Shown here piece after piece: positions 24,401 to 37,522 of a stretch of 64,000 nucleotides of DNA. The stretch covers positions 558,001 through 622,000 of the forward strand of contig JAZGTN010000150.1 of assembly GCA_037783415.1 (NCBI GenBank), written 5' to 3'. The notes under the pieces were generated by a model. It saw only the letters and a list, made by a program, of their open reading frames with translations. It did no database searches and was not told where the DNA came from. Position 1 is the first letter of the stretch. Each line of letters begins with the position of its first letter. A program made the position numbers and the translations under genes. This DNA is from Leptasterias polaris (lineage: Eukaryota; Echinodermata; Asteroidea; Forcipulatida; Asteriidae).

Positions 24401-26495
24401 TACGAGTGGTGTAAAATGTGTGCCAATCCAAAAATGATGTCAGGTTCATTTGAGCGTACTTACTTTGAATTTGCTTTGAATTTGCTTGAAAACTTCTCAT
24501 TTTCTTTGGGTAGGGGTGACTCTCTGGCCGCTAGCGCCGTTTAGAAATGTCTCTCCGCCCCAAGAATTCGGCCACATGACCCCTTGAACTTGACCTTCGA
24601 GTGGTGTACATTTTGTGCCAATCCAAAAATGATGTCAGGTTGATTTGACCGTGCTTACTTCGAATTTGTTTTAAAACAGCTCGTTCAACTGAAGTCGCTA
24701 TTGCGTCGACTTCGGATGGTCCCCGCTCGCTGGTAATTTGCGGTATGAAGATGGCGCCTGCTGGCCCTCACATTCTGATTTTCGGATTTGGGAGTATTCA
24801 GGGAAGAATCAGGTAACAACATTTTTCTCTCTGGCATGCTGTGATCAGGAGTTATTTTCAACCGTAGATTTAACTTTATTTCAGGGTCTCAACGTTTTCC
24901 GCAGGCACAATTTCTTAGCCTTTTTTAAAACTTTCGTTTTCTTTGGGTAGGGGTGACTCTCTGGCCGCTAGCGCCGTCTAGAAATGACTCTCCGCCCCAA
25001 GAATTCGGCCACATGACCCCTTGAACCTGACCTACGAGTGGTGTAAAATTTGTGCCAATCCAAAAATGATGTCAGGTTGATTTGACCATGCTTACTTCGA
25101 ATTTGTTTTAAAACAGCTCGTTCAACTGAAGTCGCTATTGCGTCGACTTCGGATGGTCCCCGCTCGCTGGTAATTTGCGGTATGAAGATGGCGCCTGCTG
25201 GCCCTCACATTCTGATTTTCGGATTTGGGAGTATTCAGGGAAGAATCAGGTAACAAAATTTTTCTCTCTGGCATGCTGTGATCAGGAGTTATTTTCAACC
25301 GTAGATTTAACTTTATTTCAGGGTCTCAACGTTTTCCGCAGGCACTATTTCTTAGCCTTTTTTAAAACTTTCATTTTCTTTGGGTAGGGGTGACTCTCTG
25401 GCCGCTAGCGCCCTCTAGAAATGTCTCTCCGCCCCAAGAATTCGGCCACATGACCCCTTGAACTTGACCTATGAGTGGTGTAAAATTTGTGCCAATCCAT
25501 AAATGATGCCAGGTTGAATTGAGCGTACTTACTTTGAATTTGCTTTGAATTTGCTTGAAAACTTCTCATTTTCTTTGGGTAGGGGTGACTCTCTGGCCGC
25601 TAGCGCCGTCTAGAAATGTCTCTCCGCCCCAAGAATTCGGCCACATGACCCCTTGAACTTGACCTACGAGTGGTGTAAAATTTGTGCCAATCCAAAAATG
25701 ATGTCAGGTTGATTTGAGCGTACTTACTTTGAATTTGCTTTGAATTTGCTTGAAAACTTCTCATTTTCTTTGGGTAGGGGTGACTCTCTGGCCACTTGCG
25801 CCGTCTAGAAATGTCTCTCCGCCCCAAGAATTCGGCCACATGACCCCTTGAACTTGACCTACGAGTGGTGTAAAATTTGTGCCAATCCAAAAATGATGTC
25901 AGGTTGATTTGAGCGTACTTACTTTGAATTTTCTTTGAATTTGCTTGAAAACTTCTCATTTTCTTTGGGTAGGGGTGACTCTCTGGCCCCTAGCGCCGTA
26001 TAGAAATGTCTCTCCGCTCCAAGAATTCGGCCACATGACCACTAGAACTTGACCTTCGAGTGGTGTAAATTTTGTGCCAATCCAAAAATGATGTCAGGTT
26101 GAATTGACCGTGCTTACTTCGAATTTGTTTTAAAACAGCTCGTTCAACTGAAGTCGCTATTGCGTCGACTTCGGATGGTCCCCGCTCGCTGGTAATTTGC
26201 GGTATGAAGATGGCGCCTGCTGGCCCTCACATTCTGATTTTCGGATTTGGGAGTATTCAGGGAAGAATCAGGTAACAAAATTTCTCTCTCTGGCATGCTG
26301 TGATCAGGAGTTATTTTCAACCGTAGATTTAACTTTATTTCAGGGTCTCAACGTTTTCCGCAGGCACTATTTCTTAGCCTTTTTTAAAACTTTCATTTTC
26401 TTTCGGTAGGGGTGACTCTCTGGCCGCTAGCGCCCTCTAGAAATGTCTCTCCGCCCCAAGAATTCGGCCACATGACCCCTTGAAATTGACCTACG

Positions 26496-26506
26496 AGTGG
26501 TGTAAA
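26496..26506. other. Recombination junction, apparent loss of one L and one S
   Basis: The S after L26048 starts as GAAATTGACCTACGAG and ends with AAAAATTG and GTCAGATTG. In the related copy at 22.9-23.6 kb those two markers are in separate S monomers 632 bp apart, with L23130 between. The same L-to-L distance is 1264 bp there (22498 to 23762) and 632 bp here (26048 to 26680). Confidence 0.75.
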
Positions 26507-27116
26507 AATTGTGCCAATCCAAAAATGATGTCAGATTGATTTGAGCGTACTTACTTTGAATTTGCTTTGAATTTGCTTGAAAACTTCTCATTTTCTTTGG
26601 GTAGGGGTGACTCTCTGGCCGCTAGCGTCGTCTAGAAATGTCTCTCCGCCCCAAGAATTCGGCCACATGACCCCTTGAACTTGACCTACGAGTGGTGTAA
26701 AATTTGTGCCAATCCAAAAATGATGTCAGGTTGATTTGACGATGCTTACTTCGAATTTGTTTTAAAACAGCTCGTTCAACTGAAGTCGCTATTGCGTCGA
26801 CTTCGGATGGTCCCCGCTCGCTGGTAATTTGCGGTATGAAGATGGCGCCTGCTGGCCCTCACATTCTGATTTTCGGATTTGGGAGTATTCAGTGACGAAT
26901 CAGGTAAAAAAAAAATTATCTCTGGCATGCTGTGATCAGGAGTTATTTTCAACTGTAGATTTAACTTTATTTCAGGGTCTCAACGTTTTCCGCAGGCACT
27001 ATTTCTTAGCCTTTTTTAAAACTTTCATTTTCTTTGGGTAGGGGTGACTCTCTGGCCGCTAGCGCCCTCTAGAAATGTCTCTCCGCCCCAAGAATTCGGC
27101 CACATGACCCCTTGAA

Positions 27117-27552
27117 CTTGACCTACGAGTGGTGTAAAATTTGTGCCAATCCAAAAATGATGTCAGGTTGATTTGACCATGCTTACTTCGAATTTGTTTT
27201 AAAACAGCTCGTTCAACTGAAGTCGCTATTGCGTCGACTTCGGATGGTCCCCGCTCGCTGGTAATTTGCGGTATGAAGATGGCGCCTGCTGGCCCTCACA
27301 TTCTGATTTTCGGATTTGGGAGTATTCAGGGAAGAATCAGGTAAAAAAAAATTCTCTCTGGCATGCTGTGATCAGGAGTTATTTTCAACCGTAGATTTAA
27401 CTTTATTTCAGGGTCTCAACGTTTTCCGCAGGCACTATTTCTTAGCCTTTTTAAAAACTTTCATTTTCTTTGGGTAGGGGTGACTCTCTGGCCGCTAGCG
27501 CCCTCTAGAAATGTCTCTCCGCCCCAAGAATTCGGCCACATGACCCCTTGAA
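27117..27552 (+). repeat. L monomer with 1-base deletion
   Basis: The tract after GTAA near 27342 has one base fewer, giving a 436-bp monomer and breaking the 70-codon frame. It is the second of four L copies in a row with no S between them (26680-28426). This and the copy at 21040 are the only length variants of the tract. Confidence 0.88.
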
Positions 27553-30500
27553 CTTGACCTACGAGTGGTGTAAAATTTGTGCCAATCCAAAAATGATGTC
27601 AGGTTGATTTGACCATGCTTACTTCGAATTTGTTTTAAAACAGCTCGTTCAACTGAAGTCGCTATTGCGTCGACTTCGGATGGTCCCCGCTCGCTGGTAA
27701 TTTGCGGTTTGAAGATGGCGCCTGCTGGCCCTCACATTCTGATTTTCGGATTTGGGAGTATTCAGGGAAGAATCAGGTAAACAAAAATTTCTCTCTGGCA
27801 TGCTGTGATCAGGAGTTATTTGCAACCGTAGATTTAACTTTATTTCAGGGTCTCAACGTTTTCCGCAGGCACTATTTCTTAGCCTTTTTTAAAACTTTCA
27901 TTTTCTTTGGGTAGGGGTGACTCTCTGGCCGCTAGCGCCCTCTAGAAATGTCTCTCCGCCCCAAGAATTCGGCCACATGACCCCTTGAACTTGACCTACG
28001 AGTGGTGTAAAATTTGTGCCAATCCAAAAATGATGTCAGGTTGATTTGACCATGCTTACTTCGAATTTGTTTTAAAACAGCTCGTTCAACTGAAGTCGCT
28101 ATTGCGTCGACTTCGGATGGTCCCCGCTCGCTGGTAATTTGCGGTATGAAGATGGCGCCTGCTGGCCCTCACATTCTGATTTTCGGATTTGGGAGTATTC
28201 AGGGAAGAATCAGGTAAACAAAAATTTCTCTCTGGCATGCTGTGATCAGGAGTTATTTGCAACCGTAGATTTAACTTTATTTCAGGGTCTCAACGTTTTC
28301 CGCAGGCACTATTTCTTAGCCTTTTTTAAAACTTTCATTTTCTTTGGGTAGGGGTGACTCTCTGGCCGCTAGCGCCCTCTAGAAATGTCTCTCCGCCCCA
28401 AGAATTCGGCCACATGACCCCTTGAACTTGACCTACAAGTGGTGTAAAATTTGTGCCAATCCAAAATTTATGTCAGGTTGATTTGAGCGTACTTACTTTG
28501 AATTTGCTTTGAATTTGCTTGAAAACTTCTCATTTTCTTTGGGTAGGGGTGACTCTCTGGCCGCTAGCGCCGTCTAGAAATGTCTCTCCGCCCCAAGAAT
28601 TCGGCCACATGACCCCTTGAACTTGACCTACGAGTGGTGTAAAATTTGTGCCAATCCAAAAATGATGTCAGGTTGATTTGACGATGCTTACTTCGAATTT
28701 GTTTTAAAACAGCTCGTTCAACTGAAGTCGCTATTGCGTCGACTTCGGATGGTCCCCGCTCGCTGGTAATTTGCGGTATGAAGATGGCGCCTGCTGGCCC
28801 TCACATTCTGATTTTCGGATTTGGGAGTATTCAGTGAAGAATCAGGTAAAACAAAAATTCTCTCTGGCATGCTGTGATCAGGAGTTATTTTCAACTGTAG
28901 ATTTAACTTTATTTCAGGGTCTCAACGTTTTCCGCAGGCACTATTTCTTAGCCTTTTTTAAAACTTTCATTTTCTTTGGGTAGGGGTGACTCTCTGGCCG
29001 CTAGCGCGGTCTAGAAATGTCTCTCCGCCCCAAGAATTCGGTCACATGACCCCTTGAACTTGACCTACGAGTAGTGTAAAATGTGTGCCAATCCAAAATT
29101 TATGTCAGGTTGATTTGAGCGTACTTACTTTGAATTTGCTTTGAATTTGCTTGAAAACTTCTCATTTTCTTTGGGTAGGGGTGACTCTCTGGCCGCTAGC
29201 GCCGTCTAGAAATGTCTCTCCGCCCCAAGAATTCGGCCACATGACCCCTTGAACTTGACCTACGAGTGGTGTAAAATGTGTGCCAATCCAAAAATGATGT
29301 CAGGTTCATTTGAGCGTACTTACTTTGAATTTGCTTTGAATTTGCTTGAAAACTTCTCATTTTCTTTGGGTAGGGGTGACTCTCTGGCCGCTAGCGCCGT
29401 TTAGAAATGTCTCTCCGCCCCAAGAATTCGGCCACATGACCCCTTGAACTTGACCTTCGAGTGGTGTACATTTTGTGCCAATCCAAAAATGATGTCAGGT
29501 TGATTTGACCGTGCTTACTTCGAATTTGTTTTAAAACAGCTCGTTCAACTGAAGTCGCTATTGCGTCGACTTCGGATGGTCCCCGCTCGCTGGTAATTTG
29601 CGGTATGAAGATGGCGCCTGCTGGCCCTCACATTCTGATTTTCGGATTTGGGAGTATTCAGGGAAGAATCAGGTAACAACATTTTTCTCTCTGGCATGCT
29701 GTGATCAGGAGTTATTTTCAACCGTAGATTTAACTTTATTTCAGGGTCTCAACGTTTTCCGCAGGCACAATTTCTTAGCCTTTTTTAAAACTTTCGTTTT
29801 CTTTGGGTAGGGGTGACTCTCTGGCCGCTAGCGCCGTCTAGAAATGTCTCTCCGCCCCAAGAATTCGGCCACATGACCCCTTGAACCTGACCTACGAGTG
29901 GTGTAAAATTTGTGCCAATCCAAAAATGATGTCAGGTTGATTTGACCATGCTTACTTCGAATTTGTTTTAAAACAGCTCGTTCAACTGAAGTCGCTATTG
30001 CGTCGACTTCGGATGGTCCCCGCTCGCTGGTAATTTGCGGTATGAAGATGGCGCCTGCTGGCCCTCACATTCTGATTTTCGGATTTGGGAGTATTCAGGG
30101 AAGAATCAGGTAACAAAATTTTTCTCTCTGGCATGCTGTGATCAGGAGTTATTTTCAACCGTAGATTTAACTTTATTTCAGGGTCTCAACGTTTTCCGCA
30201 GGCACTATTTCTTAGCCTTTTTTAAAACTTTCATTTTCTTTGGGTAGGGGTGACTCTCTGGCCGCTAGCGCCCTCTAGAAATGTCTCTCCGCCCCAAGAA
30301 TTCGGCCACATGACCCCTTGAACTTGACCTATGAGTGGTGTAAAATTTGTGCCAATCCATAAATGATGCCAGGTTGAATTGAGCGTACTTACTTTGAATT
30401 TGCTTTGAATTTGCTTGAAAACTTCTCATTTTCTTTGGGTAGGGGTGACTCTCTGGCCGCTAGCGCCGTCTAGAAATGTCTCTCCGCCCCAAGAATTCGG

Positions 30501-32608
30501 CCACATGACCCCTTGAACTTGACCTATGAGTGGTGTAAAATTTGTGCCAATCCAAAAATGATGTCAGGTTGATTTGAGCGTACTTACTTTGAATTTGCTT
30601 TGAATTTGCTTGAAAACTTCTCATTTTCTTTGGGTAGGGGTGACTCTCTGGCCACTTGCGCCGTCTAGAAATGTCTCTCCGCCCCAAGAATTCGGCCACA
30701 TGACCCCTTGAACTTGACCTACGAGTGGTGTAAAATTTGTGCCAATCCAAAAATGATGTCAGGTTGATTTGAGCGTACTTACTTTGAATTTTCTTTGAAT
30801 TTGCTTGAAAACTTCTCATTTTCTTTGGGTAGGGGTGACTCTCTGGCCCCTAGCGCCGTATAGAAATGTCTCTCCGCTCCAAGAATTCGGCCACATGACC
30901 ACTAGAACTTGACCTTCGAGTGGTGTAAATTTTGTGCCAATCCAAAAATGATGTCAGGTTGAATTGACCGTGCTTACTTCGAATTTGTTTTAAAACAGCT
31001 CGTTCAACTGAAGTCGCTATTGCGTCGACTTCGGATGGTCCCCGCTCGCTGGTAATTTGCGGTATGAAGATGGCGCCTGCTGGCCCTCACATTCTGATTT
31101 TCGGATTTGGGAGTATTCAGGGAAGAATCAGGTAACAAAATTTCTCTCTCTGGCATGCTGTGATCAGGAGTTATTTTCAACCGTAGATTTAACTTTATTT
31201 CAGGGTCTCAACGTTTTCCGCAGGCACTATTTCTTAGCCTTTTTTAAAACTTTCATTTTCTTTCGGTAGGGGTGACTCTCTGGCCGCTAGCGCCCTCTAG
31301 AAATGTCTCTCCGCCCCAAGAATTCGGCCACATGACCCCTTGAAATTGACCTACGAGTGGTGTAAACTTTGTGCCAATCCAAAAATGATGTCAGGTTGAT
31401 TTGAGCGTACTTACTTTGAATTTGCTTTGAATTTGCTTGAAAACTTCTCAATTTCTTTGGGTAGGGGTGACTCTCTGGCCGCTAGCGCCGTCTAGAAATG
31501 TCTCTCCGCCCCAAGAATTCGGCCACATGACCACTAGAACTTGACCTTCGAGTGGTGTAAATTTTGTGCCAATCCAAAAATGATGTCAGGTTGATTTGAC
31601 CGTGCTTACTTCGAATTTGTTTTAAAACAGCTCGTTCAACTGAAGTCGCTATTGCGTCGACTTCGGATGGTCCCCGCTCGCTGGTAATTTGCGGTATGAA
31701 GATGGCGCCTGCTGGCCCTCACATTCTGATTTTCGGATTTGGGAGTATTCAGGGAAGAATCAGGTAACAACATTTTTCTCTCTGGCATGCTGTGATCAGG
31801 AGTTATTTTCAACCGTAGATTTAACTTTATTTCAGGGTCTCAACGTTTTCCGCAGGCACAATTTCTTAGCCTTTTTTAAAACTTTCGTTTTCTTTGGGTA
31901 GGGGTGACTCTCTGGCCGCTAGCGCCCTCTAGAAATGTCTCTCCGCCCCAAGAATTCGGCCACATGACCCCTTGCACTTGACCTACAAGTGGTGTAAAAA
32001 TTGTGCCAATCCAAAAATGATGTCAGATTGATTTGAGCGTACTTACTTTGAATTTGCTTTGAATTTGCTTGAAAACTTCTCATTTTCTTTGGGTAGGGGT
32101 GACTCTCTGGCCGCTAGCGCCGTCTAGAAATGTCTCTCCGCCCCAAGAATTCGGCCACATGACCCCTTGAACCTGACCTACGAGTGGTGTAAAATTTGTG
32201 CCAATCCAAAAATGATGTCAGGTTGATTTGACCATGCTTACTTCGAAATTGTTTTAAAACAGCTCGTTCAACTGAAGTCGCTATTGCGTCGACTTCGGAT
32301 GGTCCCCGCTCGCTGGTAATTTGTGGTATGAAGATGGCGCCTGCTGGCCCTCACATTCTGATTTTCGGATTTGGGAGTATTCAGGGAAGAATCAGGTAAC
32401 AAAATTTTTCTCTCTGGCATGCTGTGATCAGGAGTTATTTTCAACCGTAGATTTAACTTTATTTCAGGGTCTCAACGTTTTCCGCAGGCACTATTTCTTA
32501 GCCTTTTTTAAAACTTTCATTTTTTTTGGGTAGGGGTGACTCTCTGGCCGCTAGCGCCCTCTAGAAATGTCTCTCCGCCCCAAGAATTCGGCCACATGAC
32601 CCCTTGAA

Positions 32609-35600
32609 CTTGACCTACGAGTGGTGTAAAATTTGTGCCAATCCAAAAATGATGTCAGGTTGATTTGAGCGTACTTACTTTGAATTTGCTTTGAATTTGC
32701 TTGAAAACTTCTCATTTTCTTTGGGTAGGGGTGACTCTCTGGCCGCTAGCGCCGTCTAGAAATGTCTCTCCGCCCCAAGAATTCGGCCACATGACCCCTT
32801 GAACTTGACCTACGAGTGGTGTAAAATTTGTGCCAATCCAAAAATGATGTCAGGTTGATTTGAGCGTACTTACTTTGAATTTGCTTTGAATTTGCTTGAA
32901 AACTTCTCATTTTCTTTGGGTAGGGGTGACTCTCTGGCGCTAGCGCCATCTAGAAATGTCTCTCCGCCCCAAGAATTCGGCCACATGACCCCTTGAACTT
33001 GACCTACGAGTGGTGTAAAATGTGTGCCAATCCAAAAATGATGTCAGGTTGATTTGAGCGTACTTACTTTGAATTTGCTTTGAATTTGCTTGAAAACTTC
33101 TCATTTTCTTTGGGTAGGGGTGACTCTCTGGCCACTTGCGCCGTCTAGAAATGTCTCTCCGCCCCAAGAATTCGGCCACATGACCCCTTGAACTTGACCT
33201 ACGAGTGGTGTAAAATTTGTGCCAATCCAAAAATGATGTCAGGTTGATTTGAGCGTACTTACTTTGAATTTGCTTTGAATTTGCTTGAAAACTTCTCATT
33301 TTCTTTGGGTAGGGGTGACTCTCTGGCCCCTAGCGCCGTATAGAAATGTCTCTCCGCTCCAAGAATTCGGCCACATGACCACTAGAACTTGACCTTCGAG
33401 TGGTGTAAATTTTGTGCCAATCCAAAAATGATGTCAGGTTGATTTGACCGTGCTTACTTCGAATTTGTTTTAAAACAGCTCGTTCAACTGAAGTCGCTAT
33501 TGCGTCGACTTCGGATGGTCCCCGCTCGCTGGTAATTTGCGGTATGAAGATGGCGCCTGCTGGCCCTCACATTCTGATTTTCGGATTTGGGAGTATTCAG
33601 GGAAGAATCAGGTAACAAAATTTTTCTCTCTGGCATGCTGTGATCAGGAGTTATTTTCAACCGTAGATTTAACTTTATTTCAGGGTCTCAACGTTTTCCG
33701 CAGGCACTATTTCTTAGCCTTTTTTAAAACTTTCATTTTCTTTGGGTAGGGGTGACTCTCTGGCCGCTAGCGCCCTCTAGAAATGTCTCTCCGCCCCAAG
33801 AATTCGGCCACATGACCCCTTGAAATTGACCTACGAGTGGTGTAAAATTTGTGCCAATCCAAAAATGATGTCAGGTTGATTTGAACGTACTTACTTTGAA
33901 TTTGCTTTGAATTTGCTTGAAAACTTTTCATTTTCTTTGGGTAGGGGTGACTCTCTGGCCGCTAGCGCCGTCTAGAAATGTCTCTCCGCCCAAAGAATTC
34001 GGCCACATGACCCCTTGAACTTGACCTACGAGTGGTGTAAAATTTGTACCAATCCAAAAATGATGTCAGGTTGATTTGAGCGTACTTACTTTGAATTTGC
34101 TTTGAATTTGCTTGAAAACTTCTCATTTTCTTTGGGTAGGGGTGACTCTCTGGCCGCTAGCGCCGTCTATAAATGTCTCTCCGCCTCAAGAATTCGGCCA
34201 CATGACCCCTAGAACTTGACCTTCAGGTGGTGTAAAATTTGTGCCAATCCAAAAATTATGACAGGTTGATTTGAGCGTACATACTTTGAATTTGCTTTGA
34301 ATTTGCTTGAAAACTTCTCATTTTCTTTGGGTAGGGGTGACTCTCTGGCCGCTAGCGCCGTCTAGAAATGTCTCTCCGCCCCAAGATTTCGGCCACATGA
34401 CCCCTTGAACTTGACCTACGAGTGGTGTAAAATTTGTGCCAATCCAAAAATGATGTCAGGTTGATTTGAGCGTACTTACTTTGAATTTGTTTTGAATTTG
34501 CTTGAAAACTTCTCATTTTCTTTGGGTAGGGGTAACTCTCTGGCCGCTAGCGCCGTCTACAAATGTCTCTCCGCCCCAAGAATTCGGCCACATGACCCCT
34601 AGAACTTGACCTTCGAGTGGTGTAAATTTTGTGCCAATCCAAAAATGATGTCAGGTTGATTTGACCGTGCTTACTTCGAATTTGTTTTAAAACAGCTCGT
34701 TCAACTCAAGTCGCTATTGCGTCGACTTCGGATGGTCCCCGCTTGCTGGTAATTTGCGGAATGAAGATGGCGCCTGCTGGCCCTCACATTCTGATTTTCG
34801 GATTTGGGAGTATTCAGGGAAGAATCAGGTAACAACATTTTTCTCTCTGGCATGCTGTGATCAGGAGTTATTTTCAACCGTAGATTTAACTTTATTTCAG
34901 GGTCTCAACGTTTTCCGCAGGCACAATTTCTTAGCCTTTTTTAAAACTTTCGTTTTCTTTGGGTAGGGGTGACTCTCTGGCCGCTAGCGCCGTCTATAAA
35001 TGTCTCTCCGCCTCAAGAATTCGGCCACATGACCCCTAGAACTTGACCTTCGAGTGGTGTAAAATTTGTGCCAATCCAAAAATGATGTCAGGTTGATTTG
35101 AGCGTACTTACTTTGAATTTGCTTTGAATTTGCTTGAAAACTTCTCATTTTCTTTGGGTAGGGGTGACTCTCTGGCCCCTAGCGCCGTATAGAAATGTCT
35201 CTCCGCTCCAAGAATTCGGCCACATGACCACTAGAACTTGACCTTCGAGTGGTGTAAATTTTGTGCCAATCCAAAAATGATGTCAGGTTGATTTGACCGT
35301 GCTTACTTCGAATTTGTTTTAAAACAGCTCGTTCAACTGAAGTCGCTATTGCGTCGACTTCGGATGGTCCCCGCTCGCTGGTAATTTGCGGTATGAAGAT
35401 GGCGCCTGCTGGCCCTCACATTCTGATTTTCGGATTTGGGAGTATTCAGGGAAGAATCAGGTAACAAAATTTCTCTCTCTGGCATGCTGTGATCAGGAGT
35501 TATTTTCAACCGTAGATTTAACTTTATTTCAGGGTCTCAACGTTTTCCGCAGGCACTATTTCTTAGCCTTTTTTAAAACTTTCATTTTCTTTGGGTAGGG

Positions 35601-36890
35601 GTGACTCTCTGGCCGCTAGCGCCCTCTAGAAATGTCTCTCCGCCCCAAGAATTCGGCCACATGACCCCTTGAAATTGACCTACGAGTGGTGTAAAATTTG
35701 TGCCAATCCAAAAATGATGTCAGGTTGATTTGAACGTACTTACTTTGAATTTGCTTTGAATTTGCTTGAAAACTTTTAATTTTCTTTGGGTAGGGGTGAC
35801 TCTCTGGCCGCTAGCGCCGTCTAGAAATGTCTCTCCGCCCAAAGAATTCGGCCACATGACCCCTTGAACTTGACCTACGAGTGGTGTAAAATTTGTGCCA
35901 ATCCAAAAATGATGTCAGGTTGATTTGAGCGTACTTACTTTGAATTTGCTTTGAATTTGCTTGAAAACTTCTCATTTTCTTTGGGTAGGGGTGACTCTCT
36001 GGCCGCTAGCGCCGTCTATAAATGTCTCTCCGCCTCAAGAATTCGGCCACATGACCCCTAGAACTTGACCTTCAGGTGGTGTAAAATTTGTGCCAATCCA
36101 AAAATGATGACAGGTTGATTTGAGCGTACATACTTTGAATTTGCTTTGAATTTGCTTGAAAACTTCTCATTTTCTTTGGGTAGGGGTGACTCTCTGGCCG
36201 CTAGCGCCGTCTAGAAATGTCTCTCCGCCCCAAGATTTCGGCCACATGACCCCTTGAACTTGTCCTACGAGTGGTGTAAAATTTGTGCCAATCCAAAAAT
36301 GATGTCAGGTTGATTTGAGCGTACTTACTTTGAATTTGTTTTGAATTTGCTTGAAAACTTCTCATTTTCTTTGGGTAGGGGTAACTCTCTGGCCGCTAGC
36401 GCCGTCTACAAATGACTCTCCGCCCCAAGAATTCGGCCACATGACCCCTAGAACTTGACCTTCGAGTGGTGTAAATTTTGTGCCAATCCAAAAATGATGT
36501 CAGGTTGATTTGACCGTGCTTACTTCGAATTTGTTTTAAAACAGCTCGTTCAACTCAAGTCGCTATTGCGTCGACTTCGGATGGTCCCCGCTTGCTGGTA
36601 ATTTGCGGAATGAAGATGGCGCCTGCTGGCCCTCACATTCTGATTTTCGGATTTGGGAGTATTCAGGGAAGAATCAGGTAACAACATTTTTCTCTCTGGC
36701 ATGCTGTGATCAGGAGTTATTTTCAACCGTAGATTTAACTTTATTTCAGGGTCTCAACGTTTTCCGCAGGCACAATTTCTTAGCCTTTTTAAAAACTTTC
36801 GTTTTCTTTGGGTAGGGGTGACTCTCTGGTCGCTAGCGCCCTCTAGAAATGTCTCTCCGCCCCAAGAATTCGGCCACATGACCCCTTGAA
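32609..36890 (+). repeat. 1849-bp duplication zone
   Basis: Order: 4 S, L33388, 4 S, L34605, S, L35237, 4 S, L36454. About 33.3-34.9 kb repeats at 35.1-36.8 kb. L34605 and L36454 share CAACTCAAGTCG, GCTTGCTGG and a TTGCGGAATG change, and their preceding S share AAATTTGTTTTGAATTTGC. More differences separate these copies than the larger duplications elsewhere, for example CTTTTCATTTTC against CTTTTAATTTTC and GTACCAATCC against GTGCCAATCC, so the event looks older. Confidence 0.85.
32935..32948. other. 14-bp perfect palindrome created by a 1-base deletion
   Basis: The usual CTGGCCGCTAGCGCC has lost one C and the next G is an A, giving TGGCGCTAGCGCCA, which equals its own reverse complement. 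Other S have only an 8-bp palindrome CGCTAGCG here. The deletion makes this S 194 bp and is the third and last 1-base deletion in the window. Confidence 0.9.
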
Positions 36891-37522
36891 CTTGACCTAC
36901 GAGTGGTGTAAAATTTGTGCCAATCCAAAATTTATGTCAGGTTGATTTGAGCGTACTTACTTTGAATTTGCTTTGAATTTGCTTGAAAACTTCTCATTTT
37001 CTTTGGGTAGGGGTGACTCTCTGGCCGCTAGCGCCGTCACGAAATGTCTCTCCGGCCCAAGAATTCGGCCACATGACCACTAGAACTTGACCTTCGAGTG
37101 GTGTAAATATTGTGCCAATCCAAAAGTGATGTCAGGTTGATTTGACCGTGCTTACTTCGAATTTGTTTTAAAACAGCTCGTTCAACTGAAGTCGCTATTG
37201 CGTCGACTTCGGATGGTCCCCGCTCGCTGGTAATTTGCGGTATGAAGATGGCGCCTGCTGGCCCTCACATTCTGATTTTCGGATTTGGGAGTATTCAGGG
37301 AAGAATCAGGTAACAACATTTTTCTCTCTGGCATGCTGTGATCAGGAGTTATTTTCAACCGTAGATTTAACTTTATTTCAGGGTCTCAACGTTTTCCGCA
37401 GGCACAATTTCTTAGCCTTTTTTAAAACTTTCGTTTTCTTTGGGTAGGGGTGACTCTCTGGCCGCTAGCGCCGTCTAGAAATGTCTCTTCGCCCCAAGAA
37501 TTCGGCCACATGACCCCTTGAA

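Larger units (their letters stand above)
22108..32608 (+). repeat. Zone with 3550/4860-bp higher-order period
   Basis: Order: 2 S, L22498, S, L23130, S, L23762, 2 S, L24589, L25026, 3 S, L26048, S, L26680, L27117, L27553, L27990, S, L28622, 2 S, L29449, L29886, 3 S, L30908, S, L31540, S, L32172. About 23.6-26.5 kb repeats at 28.5-31.4 kb (offset 4860). About 22.0-23.8 kb repeats at 30.4-32.2 kb (offset 8410), and 22.0-22.9 kb at 25.6-26.5 kb (offset 3550). Few differences are seen, for example ATGACTCTC at 24985 against ATGTCTCTC at 29845. Confidence 0.88.
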
